From Lates calcarifer (Eukaryota > Chordata > Actinopteri > Centropomidae): 64,000 nucleotides of DNA. How positions within the stretch are numbered: position 1 is the first letter of the stretch; each line of letters begins with the position of its first letter. The notes under the pieces were generated by a model. That model searched no databases, was not told the origin of the DNA, and worked only from the letters and a program-made list of their open reading frames with translations. The position numbers and the translations under genes were made by a program. Location: assembly GCF_001640805.2 (NCBI RefSeq), contig NC_066850.1, positions 9,520,510-9,584,509 of the forward strand, read 5' to 3'. This document shows, piece after piece, positions 51,700-63,862 of the stretch.

Positions 51700-54600
51700 A
51701 CTTTAGAGAGGTCATTGAGGTGAACAATTGCAAGTCAGGTTTCACATTATTCTGCTGTTAATCTCTTTTCATCAGCAGATAAATGAAAGGCAGTGACAAG
51801 GTAATCATATCAGGAAAGCCACATAAGTGGGTCCTGTCAAAATTGACCTGTGTCTGTGACAGTGCGGCTTGACAGGCTTTGAGTTTTGGTCATGCCGCAT
51901 CTGTTATTTGGATCAAGGTTGACTTCCATGGATTAGCATCTGTCAGCTTTATTTTGGGCGACACCACCAGGCTTCAGAGTGCAGATTACTGCCAGTGACG
52001 CCAATGGCCACTTGTGACTGGCTGCGGCACACTGCGTTCCCGTCTTATCTGACGTAGCTGAAGTTGCCTCTCTTTACAAGTGCGAGACAGATCCCTCTGC
52101 AAGTGAACAACCACAGAGCCTTCATACACGAGTGGTTCTTTGACTGCAAGTCCCATAACGCTCCACTGAAACAGACTGTTTGTTATATTCTCCCAGTTTT
52201 TGGTTTATCTGTTGCATTTAAAGAACATAGGAGTTTTGTGATGAGCAATGGTTCCACGCCAGCAAAATCATAGAAAATTTACAGTAATTTACTCCCATGA
52301 AGTCTATCATTATTCTCACTGAATGCTGCTCTAGATTAATGTATGTTGTAATGCAAGTCATTTTCTGGTCTACTGTTGCATATGAGAAAACTAGAGCAGG
52401 TACTGTAAATAGAACAACCAGTCCAAGGGCAACATGGCTCTGTTTTTTATCACTAAGCTCTGAATCACAGGAGAAAGACAGAGTGGGGGGGGTGGGGTGG
52501 TGAAATACAGAAACAATGAAGTGGAACAAATCCAACAGGCACATGCTTTATCTCCTTCCCTTCGCCTTGCCCGCCTTTTTTCCATTTTTGCTATCTTTCT
52601 CTATCTTAATGAGCACCACAGCTTTCTATCGAGGGATGGTGCCAGCGTGATACATCACAGGCAGGACACATACAGGGGAACGAGGACAGGACAGTAGCTG
52701 GGTGACAGTGATGCTGGCAGAGCGATTAAGAGTGCTTAGACAGGCATGCTGATTCACTGAGTGTGAGCAAAAGAGCACCATCATGCTTAGGGAAATGGCA
52801 GAGGCACCCATCATCTCCACAAGATGAAAATGTTGAGAGGACTTCATGTTGTTTAATGTTCAGAGCTGTAGTCATAACTTCCTCGAAGGAGTCACTTTAT
52901 AAAAAAACTCAGTCCAGTGAGTCAAGGTCAAAGAGAGGACAGGTCCAAGTTAAGACCAGGCAGAGAAAATTCAGTTATATTAAACACTGAGGCCTGAATA
53001 GTCCTTTTATTAAATGGACATGGACATGGACGTGGACACAAATTTGCCATTTTTTCAGGACACTGAGCAAACCCATGAATTTGAATTGGAATCCTCTCTT
53101 TTGAGTGAAGCACTGCATTAATAAATTGAAGCAGAGTTGCAAGGATGTGGGTCGACGGACAGCAGGCGTACAAAGTACATGACCATCATGAGAGAGACCA
53201 GGATGTACATCTGGTCGTACAAACTGATTTTAAAAAATCCTATACATACTAAATGAATCAATACATTAAATGCTGTTTTCCCGGTATGCCTGTTTCATGT
53301 TCTGCATGTTATGTTGGCTGTCACAAGTGTCCACACATATAAAATCGTTCAATTGTACCTCATGACTATTTCACAAAATGCTGAGACACTTCAAAGCACG
53401 CTGCTGCCCTTTTCTCCCCACATATCAAACCCAGGGAAACTGAGATTAATGAGCTTTAAAGAAAACAAGACCGCAACATTAGTATAATTCGAAATAGACC
53501 ACAATTTTAAAAAAATGGAACTTAAAAATTGTGCTTTTAACTGGGTTTCTATAGGTTGAAATAAATTGGTCAGTAAACTTTTTTTTTCTTTTTATTATTT
53601 TTCATATTTTCAGGCTTGAGAGAAAAGTAAAGTCAATGTCCAATAGTGGATAATTCATCAAAGTGGTCTTGAGACAGGACTTGACTATAATGAGACTCAA
53701 GCACTACAGCCAGGGTGTGTGTAATATCACGTCTTTCCTTGACTGATCCTCAACTACTGAATAAAAACTATGTGCTCGACACCTTTTTAGAGGCAGTTAA
53801 ACCTTTTTGAGAGTGTCACATTGAAAGTGACATTAACAGGCTTCTGTTCTTCCCACTAAGCACACTCTAGTCAAAGGTTTAGTTATAATTGCTCATCGGC
53901 CCGAGTTTAAAATGTCTGGCCATGAAGTCAGTCTATGCAGAGAGCCTGTGGCACGATCAGAACCACTCACTGTACAGAGTCTGAGAGCTCACTTGCATAA
54001 CACAATCTCATTATTCAAAGGCAACGTTGCGCCACATTAATAGAAGGTGACCTTTCCATTTGTTTGGAGGAGACACCACCTCATATTTTATTTTTACTCC
54101 TCTTAGTCGTGCAGTCTCGAACTCTTCAACGGATCAAAACTGAAGTATTCTGTAACACCTATCCATTCCTTACCTTGAAAATTCCATACTAGTTACTGTG
54201 ACACCATTCACTTGTTCAGTGGTGGCAGCTAAGAGCAGGGTTTAATTGAACAAAGCCTCTGAGAGGAAGCCCCAGAGCAGGACCAGCAGGGCTCTGCTTC
54301 ACCTGCGTGAGGCGATTACTGAGCCGCCACATAAATGCAGAGGCTTGGTGAAGAGTGCATCCATGTCTATGCTCTATGTGAAATCAGTAATGAGCCAGCA
54401 ACTGCCAAGAGAGACTAGCAGGCCAACTCATTGCCATGCATAGTATGAAGAAGCAGGGACAGCAGGGGAGTCCCAGAGGCAATATAGAAAAGGAAACAAG
54501 CTATATTGACATTCTCATGGGGGTACATTACTTCGGAGGTGCTCTTAGCTGATAGCAACAATATGGTAGGACACCATATTGCCACATTATGTGGTACATG

Positions 54601-57500
54601 ATAGTGTTCTTGGCCAAGCAAAGCTTAGCAGTGGCTCCATTTCCTTGGAGTTATCTGAATCAATGCCTCAAATGCAGTAGGTCTGTCGATAAGCCGTGGA
54701 GAAAGGCATGCACTGTATCATGCAGGAACAATCATCGATGTTCTATTTTTGCCCACGAGACACAGATTAGATAATCAAAAGTGAGCATATTTTTATGGGA
54801 GGAAAAAATGGAAATGTCAATACACTTATTCAAGCTCCAAGGATTTCTCCATGCACAGCTTTAGATCACTACACACATTTACATTATTCCTCATTATTCC
54901 ACATTTACATGATATCCTTATTCCATTAGCCTCACACAAATATGCAGGCTGTCTGTTGTGAGCTGGCAATGTCCTGCAGCATTTCCACCAGAGAAATGAC
55001 TTGCCTGCCAGATGTTGCTTAATATGTCTGTCTGTTGATTATAGCTTGTTTCCGAGCTGCTGCAAAATGTCCTTGGTGCCCAGTGAAAAAGTGTTTGTCA
55101 TATATCAGCTAACAGACACCTGGGACGATTTCCATGATGATGTGTGTGTGTGTGCGCGGGGTGGGGGTCTTACAAGCTGTGATGTTTCCTGATCTGCACA
55201 AAAGTTTAACTAACATGTTGTTGTTGTTTTTTTTTTTTTTAGGGCAGATAATGATGACAGTATTTTTAGATCAAGGCTGCTGATAATAGCAGATATTTTG
55301 TGCTGATATTGGAAACACAGCTGATGTTATTTAAGCTATAATAAGACATTAAAATCTCTCCATTGAGATTCAGACTAATGAAAATGTACTATGTGGGGTA
55401 GCAGCTCACACCACTGCTTCTACTCTTGAGAAGCAATTATGATTAGAAATATGGAAATCTGCTAATTAAAGCCAAATCAAGAGAGGATACATGGTGCAGG
55501 GTTTTTCAGTTGGGTAAATTATTTGTACAAAATAAAACGTTTAATGTGAAGTGAGAGGCAAGATAGAAAGCGTTTGAGTAGGTAGCGTGACGGTGTTTGT
55601 CAAGTCGTAGCTGCCGCGGGGTCTCTCTGGATGACAGGAGAAAATTGACTCATCTCCCCTACCTTCCCAGCTTGCTCTGGCTGATATCCAGTGTTTTAGC
55701 ATCCCAGAAGGCAGGTGATATTTTCTAGACAGTGTGGCTCCTGAACTGTCACCTGTGGTTAGAGCTATATAGGATCTTTGCCATTGACCTACATCTGTTC
55801 CAAATAAGGTGTCTTGGCTCTCATAGGGCTATTTTAATCTACACTCAGCAGAAGGCTAAAACATGCTTTCAGTAATTTTATCATCTAAACGTGTGTATCT
55901 AACAGATTTTTTGGGGGGGGTTAAATGTGATAGCGTACAGTGAATCAACACTCGTTGGCTGGGACGCCTGGCAGAACAGCAGAGGTCGTATGTGACACTG
56001 TCATTTTTCACAGATGGTGTGGCGGCTGCCGTGGCAAAATAGCTGCAATATCAATAGCCTGATCTCGGAGCCTTCTCTGAAAGGGTGAGGAGAGGAGGAA
56101 GGGGTGGGTTAGAATCTTGATAGAGGGCACCTTAAAATGACATTCCTGCAATGTTGGAGTTAATTTGCGGTAAATCAGTATGAATATAATTTCTGTGAAG
56201 TGGCATCTAAAGGTCACGGTGAAAGAATTGTGGGTGTCTGTGCTGTCAAGGCTCAAGACAATTCATCCACAGAAATAAAGAGGGAGCGGAGCAGTCACTT
56301 GGTTTTGATTTGGTTGACCGCATTAGGATCTGAAATGGAAGATGGAGACAACTCTAGCCGAGCCCTGTTTTCATAGACACCCCCCCTCCACCACCTCGCC
56401 GTGTCCTTAATCAAAATATGTGCACACACAAAGACATGCAAATTCTCCTGTGTGCGTTTTGAGCTCACCACCCTCACTTGGCGCACAGTGACACATAGCC
56501 ACCTACAGTTTCTCTGGGGAATCTCTGGGTACTTGACTGTTTTGCAGATTATCACAGCTTGTTTTTCCTCCTGCTTGAATGCCATTTCCTGCTCGTTAAC
56601 TCTCCATTAACGTCCCTTGCTTCATGTCCACTTAACACAAGCAGAGCCAGAGAGGTCTGGGTTTGAGAGGCTTCGTCACACCTGCAAACTGAGAGGAGAG
56701 GTCTTGGCTGTAATTGCATCCTTTCATGCAGAATGCTATTGTCTAACTTATAATGAAGCCATTATCGAGCTATTCCATAAGGGTTTGAGGCTGCATCCGT
56801 GAATCATAATCTTCTGTTGGACGGGCTTATGTGCCCCCATGACCCCGAGAGCTGTGTTGTCAGGGGGCAATAACTCCTGCTATGGTCTCTTAAGATAAAT
56901 TGGTCCTACGTGAAGGGCAAGATTAGAAGTGATTTCAAGACTATAATGAGAAAGATTGACTTTACAAAGAACGGGTAAACTGTGAAACTGGTGCCAGGAT
57001 CCACGACTACATGTGTGAGAACTGAGTGATTAGCTAGTTACTAGCTGGGTTGCAGTTGGGTTCATGTGTACACACAGTGCATGCTCTGGAAAAAAAATAC
57101 CTGGATCCAGCCTGGACTTTTCCAGAGTTGGCAAGACTGAGAGGCACCAGCCAAGTGTGGAGATGCTCACAGGAGCCAGTCTCTTATCCACTGCTATAAG
57201 TCTTCTGTTTATTGTATAATTAGGTTGGGAGTAACATGCTGCTTAAGTGAAAGGGTACAAAGATGTTTGGTATGTTTGGTCCCTCATTTTTAGTATTTTT
57301 TGGGGGGCCAAATGCGGGGAAATTCATTAAACAAAAATGTAATGTGGCCATACCTTTACTCATAGCTATGGTCCTGACATGTAGGTAATGACTGAAAGGA
57401 TGAAATCATGGACAGAGGCAACCAAAACTGACTCCCTTCTGAAGGTGTCTGTGCTCTTCAGTGGGGTGCCATACAGGGACAGACATCCAGAATTAGCTTT
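51700..57500. other. Intronic stretch, no gene seen
   Basis: Contains a short GGACAT-type hexamer tandem (53017-53037), T runs (about 53580-53586 and 55226-55241) and a TG patch (55141-55156). Frames of about 100 codons here show no domain, signal or splice support. Confidence 0.58.
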
Positions 57501-57750
57501 AAGCCTTTAGTTGAAAGGACCCAGTTGTTCTCACCTGGATGCCTCCAAGGGGGGTATTCCCTTTGGAGGTATCCCCCTGGGTCTCCTCTCAGGTCGAAAT
57601 CCAGGAGGGATTACATATCATTTCTGGGCAGGGAACACCATAGGTTTGCCCAGATAGAGCTGGATGTCATGGCTCAGTGAGGAGGAGGGTTGGCCTATTG
57701 TGTTTAGCCCACTGCCTGTTGCATAGGTGGCTGAAAATGGATGTATAAAT
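57500..57750 (+). mobile_element. Degraded LINE 3' end, probably RTE/Rex3-like
   Basis: The order 'ggacccagttgttctcacct', 'ggatgcctcc', 'ttggaggta', 'agagctggatgtcatggctc', 'cccactgcctgttgcat' and 'gtggctgaaaatggatgta' follows, from memory, the 3' end of fish LINEs whose tails are GATG repeats (Rex3, RTE clade). Frameshifts and substitutions are many and no open frame remains, so it is a dead 5'-truncated copy. Family assignment is by recall. Confidence 0.55.
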
Positions 57751-60700
57751 GGCTTTGATCATTCTCTGAATAAATATTTACACTGAACCTCTACAGTCGT
57801 CTGTCAAGATCTGTCCCTCACAGTCTGAGACGGTGGAAAGAGCTTGAGGAAATGAATGCAAATTTGTAATTATACTTCAGCTCAAGATTCGGATCATTTG
57901 GTAGCCATGTTTCATGAGAACACTAAGATGGCGTGTGGGTTTGATGGTTATCGGAACCTTTTTCATTTCCTGCCAAACATTTCTTCAAATATTTGTGCAC
58001 TTTTTTATTTTTTATTTTTTGAGTCTGCATGTATCTCGGTGCTTTGTCAGTATCCCTCTCTGAATGACAGCTCTGCTGGAGAGTATGGGATAAAATGAGC
58101 CAATATTTATTTAAGCAGGAACTTGACCTCACAGTAGAGTCCAAAAGGATGTTGGAAATTGTCTCAGTGAAGAAACAGACTTCCACTTTCCTTACAAGCC
58201 ATTGCTGATATTGCCATGTCATATTACATTGGAGCTGTTGTATTTATGCCACCTTAATATTTGTCAAATATAGAGGTGGTAAGCCAGTAGGTCAGGTCTG
58301 AACATAGGAAGAGCAAATGAAGTGGGGATTTTTTTTTTCTTTTTATCCTTGAACTATAATATCATTGAGAGGGGTGTTGAATGGATCTGCACCCCCTGTG
58401 GACCAGATGTACCGCAGCAGTGATGGATTTTGCATTCCAGTCATGCTTCTCTGCAAAACAGCAAGTAAACGAAGGCCTAACCCTGCACGCTCCCATGGAG
58501 AGGGCCAGCAATGAAAATGAATGTAATCATCAAAAGCAGGGGGCAGGTGCCCGGGGCTTTACCTTGGATCAGTGCTCAGAGGTGGGAAATAGGAACCTGG
58601 ACACTAGGGAAGCAGCCAAATGCATCGGTGAGAGTGCAACCACACAGCTGCCACATTTGGAAGCAGCGTTTCTTATATTTATGCTTGAAACTACATCAAC
58701 AGAAAGCTAACACCTGTAGGCTGTCCATGACCAAACCGGTAACCCGTGTAAGTGGTTATTTAGCTTCATATAAAAGGCAGAGCAGTTATCGTCATTTAAG
58801 CAAAAATGCAATGATTGTTTCTTCCTTTGCTGTTATTTGGTTTTGTCCAGTGGACATCTGACCAGCCTAGAGTCTACTACAAAAGACAAAGTAAGGACAG
58901 AAGTTGTGGAGAAAGGGGTGAGGGTTGGCCCTCACTGCTTCCCAGAGGGCATAAGTAATTTTCAGCTCTAGTGAGCCAGCTCCAGGAATACCTACGTCTG
59001 AACACAGAACAATACTCAAGCTCATTTATTCACATCCTCCCATGGCAGCAACCAACTTGTCTCACTTTTTTTTCTAATACACTAAACAAAAAGGGCAAAA
59101 TCGGGATTGTGGAATCCACAACTGTGATGCCAAGACTTTCTTATCATCTACTTGAAGTATAGTGCATATGTTAACCCATTAATAGTGAGATAATGAGATA
59201 AATGAGAAAAATCTGAATATTCATCTCTCTTGAGGGAATAATGGAGGTGTCACTCATGTTCTGATTGGGCTCTGTCAGATGTGCTGGCACTGACTGCAGT
59301 CGTACTGAGACTTGCAGGTAAGCTCTATGATTGATAGCTCTGCTATGAGTGCCACTGCTGCTCTCCCCAGGTGATGGCAGCTGCTCATGCTCAGCGGGCT
59401 GGAATGCCAGGATTTCCACCAGTCAACACTGAAGCAGCTGAAGTTCCTGTTCAGTATAACTTCCCCACTATTGCTCACTGTATCTTAGGGAGATGAGATA
59501 AAGACATTTAAGCAGGAATCATCTGAGCAAAACTGTAAAGTTACAGTTGAGTGGCAGAAATGCAGTCTTTTTCTCCAGTAGCTTCATGCTAACATGACTC
59601 ACAGTATGTGGACAGAAGCTTTAAAACCAAATCTGCTTCTCCCCTGAGATTTTGTTAGAACCACGGCTGTCCACTTTGAGCTGAAAAGGATTTGTGCATC
59701 TTTAGTTGACTCTAGCCGGGGCACAGCTTTTGCCGTGTTATGGCAGAGACTGCAGGTGTGGGACAAGGCTTATGGCAGCTGGAGATGGACAAAGATCAGC
59801 TAGGGGAGTGAACTGCCTCCGCTGTGCTATGACCATCTACACTGATCCACTTTACTTCTCTAATCCACTTGTCTCAAGCGAGCTACAAGTGTGTCCCATT
59901 GGTATTGTTGGTGTTTTTGAATATAAAATGGTGGACTTAAACATTTTATGGGGATTAGGCCAGCTTAGCTCCATGTCTAATGCAATGATTAGGGATTTCT
60001 GGCGCCACAGATAAGTGAATGTTCACTAGTTACTCAGCAACTGTTTAAGAACTTAAGCTGAAATGGCAAAGTCTTGGACAAGACGGCTCTCCAGCTGCAG
60101 TAGCATGTCACCCTTAACACTTCATTAACTTTGGCTACGTTGTTTAACTTGATCAGATGGTCAGTGATAAATCCATTGTCACCATCAAGCTCAAACCAAA
60201 CCACAGATTATGAAGATGAACATGAGGAGAGTTGAAAATACTAAAGCAAAAGCAAGGAAAAGTACAGTGTTTACAACCTAACCATAAAAGGAAAATGTGT
60301 TTTTAGGGAAATGAGTGAGACAGATTTATTTGCAGTGTGTACACTTTAAATTTAGATTTTTAAAATCTCCCAACTGAGCAATCCAGTCCCATCTTGCATA
60401 ATTAAACTCTAGATGTTGCCTGAACAATGACAAACGTATGTGGTTTTCTTTGCAGTTTTTGAGTCAGATTTCCCGAGACTTGAGCCAACTAGACTGTCAA
60501 GAATCTTTCTGGACAATAAATTGATTTTTTTTTTTTTTTTTTTTTCTTAAGTAACAAGTGAGTCAGAATGAGTCAGAATCTGAATGATCCTTTCAGAAAG
60601 CCTTTTATTTACGGGCTGAATAAAGTGATCATTTTTTGTACCAAAAAAAAGAAGCTTGAGGACAAAGCTGAAGCAGTGCTCCAGCCTGATAATATTTATG

Positions 60701-62310
60701 TCAAACTGAGAAGTGATAAGCCACCAAGTGTGCCATAAAATCTGAACTACAGCACCCGAAAGGGCTGCAAGAGTTGTTGCCCTGGCTGAGGACACAGGGT
60801 AGACAAACCACATTACTCCTGATATCAAAGGCCTATGAAGTGCACAACTGAGCAGTGTATAAATCAAAGCAAGGTCTAAAACACAGACGAATGTATAAGG
60901 TTAAAAGGGAGAAGTAGTGGGTCACTTGGGGATCAAAAGAATTTTATAGTGCTGTATGAGCAGGATTTTTAAGTGCAAGTTGGAAATGGACCTTTGAAGA
61001 TAAAATGACAGCTCCAATTTTGTCAATAATTCCTTTTAAAGTTCTCATTGAACTCTTGGTAATATTGACTGTGTGTGGTGTGTAATTACCCTCCATTCAA
61101 ACCTCAACCTCCCCACCTCTTTAAGAATGTACATTGCATAGTTAAAAAAATAAGAAAATACACGGTAGCTGGAAAATTGATCAGAAAATGCCCATCAACT
61201 GCAAATATAGGGCTTGCAGAAGACAGACGAGATGAAAAGACAGTAATTCAAGCCACAAGCTTATCTTTATACATTATGTGGTCGAAAATGTACCCATCAA
61301 AGTGGAGAGGCAGACAAAAGCCAACAAAAGCACAACATGAAAAAAAGTACGCAGTAGAAAACAGTGGAGGTGCTTTGAAATGACAGCAAAAGGTATTTTC
61401 AAACATCACATGGAGAAATTCGCTTCCTGGGTCTGTTTTATGTTATCGTTGCAGGTCTGGTGTTCCAGGTTTTGCTTCGTTCAAACTCAGTATTTGGGAA
61501 CACTTGTATATAAAATTAATCATTTAATAAATTGATTTGTCTAGCGAGTAAACAACTTTCTCTTTCTTCCACTGATTAGCTTGAAATGAATTGTACTTTA
61601 TGTTAAACTTTGAGCCACCATGCTGAGGCTAACATTGTGATATCCTCATTTCACTTGTTGCCTCATTTCCACACATAATTTTTCATCAGCTATTTCCCGT
61701 TTTAGTGGGGGGTTTTTTCTCTCTAATGAAGTAGATGTCTAATGGGGAGATGTTATTTATGCAATGATTATGGAAAAAAATATCTGTGCCAGATATCTGT
61801 GCTTCTAATTACCAGTCTAATTGGTGTATAGTCAAAATTGTCACTGTTATATGAATTGTTTTTAGACTGACTAAAAGCTGATGTAACACAGAAAAGGTCG
61901 CATTGCGCATAATGATAGTTTAGAGAGACGTGTATATTTCTATTTTATCATCTGCTACTGGATCATCAATAATCTCCCCTCACACCATCACACATTAAAA
62001 GGTGGCAATGATTTTTTTGTAGCATTTTGAATAAATTCTACTGAATGTGACTGAAACTAATAAGTGTATGTTAAATGTTGTTTGTCCTTTTTGTTTTTAG
62101 GTTTTTCTAACATTCATTCTCTTGAAATAATTTTCTGTGTAAAGCTGAAGGAAAAGGGAAAGGATTGAGGGTTCTGAGTTGAGGAAAAAAGTGAAGTAGT
62201 CTCTATTATCCAGTATATGCCATTCAAGTCTTCAAATGACTAAAAAGCTGATGCTTACACAGTCATCTTTTGCACCTCATTACAAATCTTCTCTTTTTGT
62301 TCTCTCTCAT
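57751..62310. other. Intronic stretch upstream of the coding exon, no gene seen
   Basis: Contains T runs (58329-58337, 60525-60545), a 10-bp tandem 'gagtcagaat' duplication (60559-60578) and ordinary AT-rich DNA. Two overlapping frames of just over 100 codons at 58381-58861 have no recognisable content. The last 250 bases hold the acceptor-like tract at 62081-62100 and the main acceptor at 62311-62312. Confidence 0.58.
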
Positions 62311-62348
62311 AGGTTCCATCTGAGTAGGAGGTGGCAACAAAAGACCAA

Positions 62349-62495
62349 ATGCCATGGATGTATTCAATTTCACCTACTGGAATGCCTCTGAAGGCAATGA
62401 CACTGAAACTGTGGAAGAGAGTGAAAGCGCCTACAAGACTGTGGAGGTGGTGTTCATCGTGTTGGTGGCCGGTTCCCTCAGTTTGGTCACAGTAA
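62349..62495 (+). other. Out-of-frame upstream start overlapping the receptor start
   Basis: An ATG at 62349, five bases before the receptor ATG, opens a 48-codon frame that overlaps the receptor reading frame and stops at TAA 62493-62495. Its context is poor (C at -3, C at +4), whereas the receptor ATG has G at -3 and G at +4. Leaky scanning would therefore favour the receptor. It may be a mild brake on translation or have no effect; it is not proposed as a real protein. Confidence 0.4.
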
Positions 62496-63862
62496 TTGGA
62501 AATATCCTGGTCATGCTTTCCATCAAAGTTAATAGGAACTTACAAACTGTCAACAACTATTTTTTGTTCAGCCTTGCATGTGCTGACCTTATTATTGGAT
62601 TGTGCTCTATGAACTTGTACACAGTCTATATAGTTATAGGCTACTGGCCCCTGGGGCCGGTGGTGTGCGACCTGTGGTTAGCCTTGGACTATGTTGTCAG
62701 CAATGCATCTGTCATGAATCTTCTCATCATAAGCTTTGACAGATATTTCTGTGTCACCAAGCCCCTCAGCTATCCTGTAAAAAGGACCACCAAGATGGCA
62801 GGAATGATGATTGCTGCAGCCTGGGTCCTGTCTTTCATCCTCTGGGCACCTGCCATTCTCTTCTGGCAGTTCATCGTCGGTGGGCGGACGGTGCCTGAGA
62901 AGGAGTGCTACATCCAGTTCTTCTCTAATGCTGCCGTCACTTTTGGCACCGCCATCGCCGCCTTTTACCTGCCCGTCATCATCATGATTCAGCTCTACTG
63001 GCAGATCTCCAGAGCGAGCAAGAGCCGTGTGAAGAAGGACAACCACAAGCCATCAGGGGCCATCCCAGAACCCCTGTCACCTGGCCAGAGGAGGAACAAC
63101 ACACCAAAACCCAACAACAACAATGTACCGGGGGAGGAAGCGGGGAATTCCCAGAACCAGAATGCTGATGATGGAGCCAACCAGCATGATGGAAAACTGC
63201 AAAATGGTAAAGGACCTTCCTCAAACACTGCAGAGGGAGAAAATGAAGGCGATGATGTGGCAAGGGAGAACTGTGCTGCCGGAGAAGAGAAAGAGAGCTC
63301 CAATGACTCAACATCCGGCAGTGTGGCTGCCTCCAACCAAAAGGAAGAGGAGGCAGTGCCGTCCACAGCCAACTCCAGCGTTGAGACAAGTCAGCCGCTC
63401 CCACGCCAGCGAGCCAAGGCCGGTGGTTCCAAGCTGACCTGCATCAAGATCAAGACGAAATCGCCAAAGGGTGACTGCTACACACCATCCAATGCCACCG
63501 TTGAGATCGTCCCAGCCTCGGAGCGGCAGAACCACGTGGCGCGGAAGATCGTGAAGATGACCAAGCAGCCTCCCAACAAGAAGAAGAAAGCGGCTCCATC
63601 ACGGGAGAAAAAAGTGACCCGCACCATAATGGCCATCCTGGTAGCTTTTGTAGCCACCTGGACTCCTTACAATGTGATGGTGCTTATTAACACCTTCTGC
63701 TCCAGCTGCATCCCCAACACAGTGTGGACGATCGGTTACTGGTTGTGCTACATCAACAGCACCATCAACCCGGCCTGCTACGCTCTGTGCAATGTCACGT
63801 TTAAAAAGACATTCAAACATCTTCTCCTCTGCCAATATAAAAATATTAGGTCGGCCAGATAA
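62354..63862 (+). CDS. chrm2: Muscarinic acetylcholine receptor M2 (teleost CHRM2 orthologue, a or b paralogue not resolved)
   Basis: This is a complete 502-residue class A GPCR in one exon. M2 receptors bind acetylcholine at the plasma membrane and couple to Gi/o, lowering cAMP and opening GIRK channels; they are the main cardiac muscarinic type. Seen: an extracellular tail of about 31 residues with sequons at N5, N10 and N15; seven hydrophobic segments (about 32-57, 68-91, 105-126, 148-170, 194-216, 425-446, 455-477); N50 and D78; the C105-C185 disulfide pair; amine-binding D112; DRY at 129-131; aromatic-cage Y113, W436, Y439, Y462 and Y466 with N440; C449/C452 in loop 3; NPACY at 472-476; and C493 near the C-terminus. 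The third intracellular loop is about 208 residues, with the M2-type SSNDSTS cluster at 315-321 and a basic run before TM6. F190 in loop 2 is the Phe typical of M2 (Leu in other subtypes). The start has GCC before and G after the ATG, and an in-frame TGA at 62321-62323 blocks any longer start. Human M2 is 466 residues; the extra length is in the N-tail and loop 3. Confidence 0.97.
   Translation: MDVFNFTYWNASEGNDTETVEESESAYKTVEVVFIVLVAGSLSLVTVIGNILVMLSIKVNRNLQTVNNYFLFSLACADLIIGLCSMNLYTVYIVIGYWPLGPVVCDLWLALDYVVSNASVMNLLIISFDRYFCVTKPLSYPVKRTTKMAGMMIAAAWVLSFILWAPAILFWQFIVGGRTVPEKECYIQFFSNAAVTFGTAIAAFYLPVIIMIQLYWQISRASKSRVKKDNHKPSGAIPEPLSPGQRRNNTPKPNNNNVPGEEAGNSQNQNADDGANQHDGKLQNGKGPSSNTAEGENEGDDVARENCAAGEEKESSNDSTSGSVAASNQKEEEAVPSTANSSVETSQPLPRQRAKAGGSKLTCIKIKTKSPKGDCYTPSNATVEIVPASERQNHVARKIVKMTKQPPNKKKKAAPSREKKVTRTIMAILVAFVATWTPYNVMVLINTFCSSCIPNTVWTIGYWLCYINSTINPACYALCNVTFKKTFKHLLLCQYKNIRSAR

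Larger units (their letters stand above)
1611..62312 (+). other. Inferred long intron upstream of the chrm2 coding exon
   Basis: If the donor at 1610/1611 joins the acceptor at 62312, the intron is about 60.7 kb. Long introns in front of the single coding exon are known for vertebrate CHRM2. Across the whole interval I find no reading frame resembling a known protein family, only short frames of chance length. If the donor is unused, the left part would be intergenic instead. Confidence 0.35.

Noticed and set aside
58381..58861. Two overlapping plus-strand frames of 109 and 116 codons
   Set aside because: Overlapping frames of similar length with no codon signal or domain; consistent with chance lack of stops.
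62678..63404. Minus-strand frames of 122-140 codons and a plus-strand +1 frame inside the receptor
   Set aside because: These are shadows of the receptor reading frame caused by its base composition.
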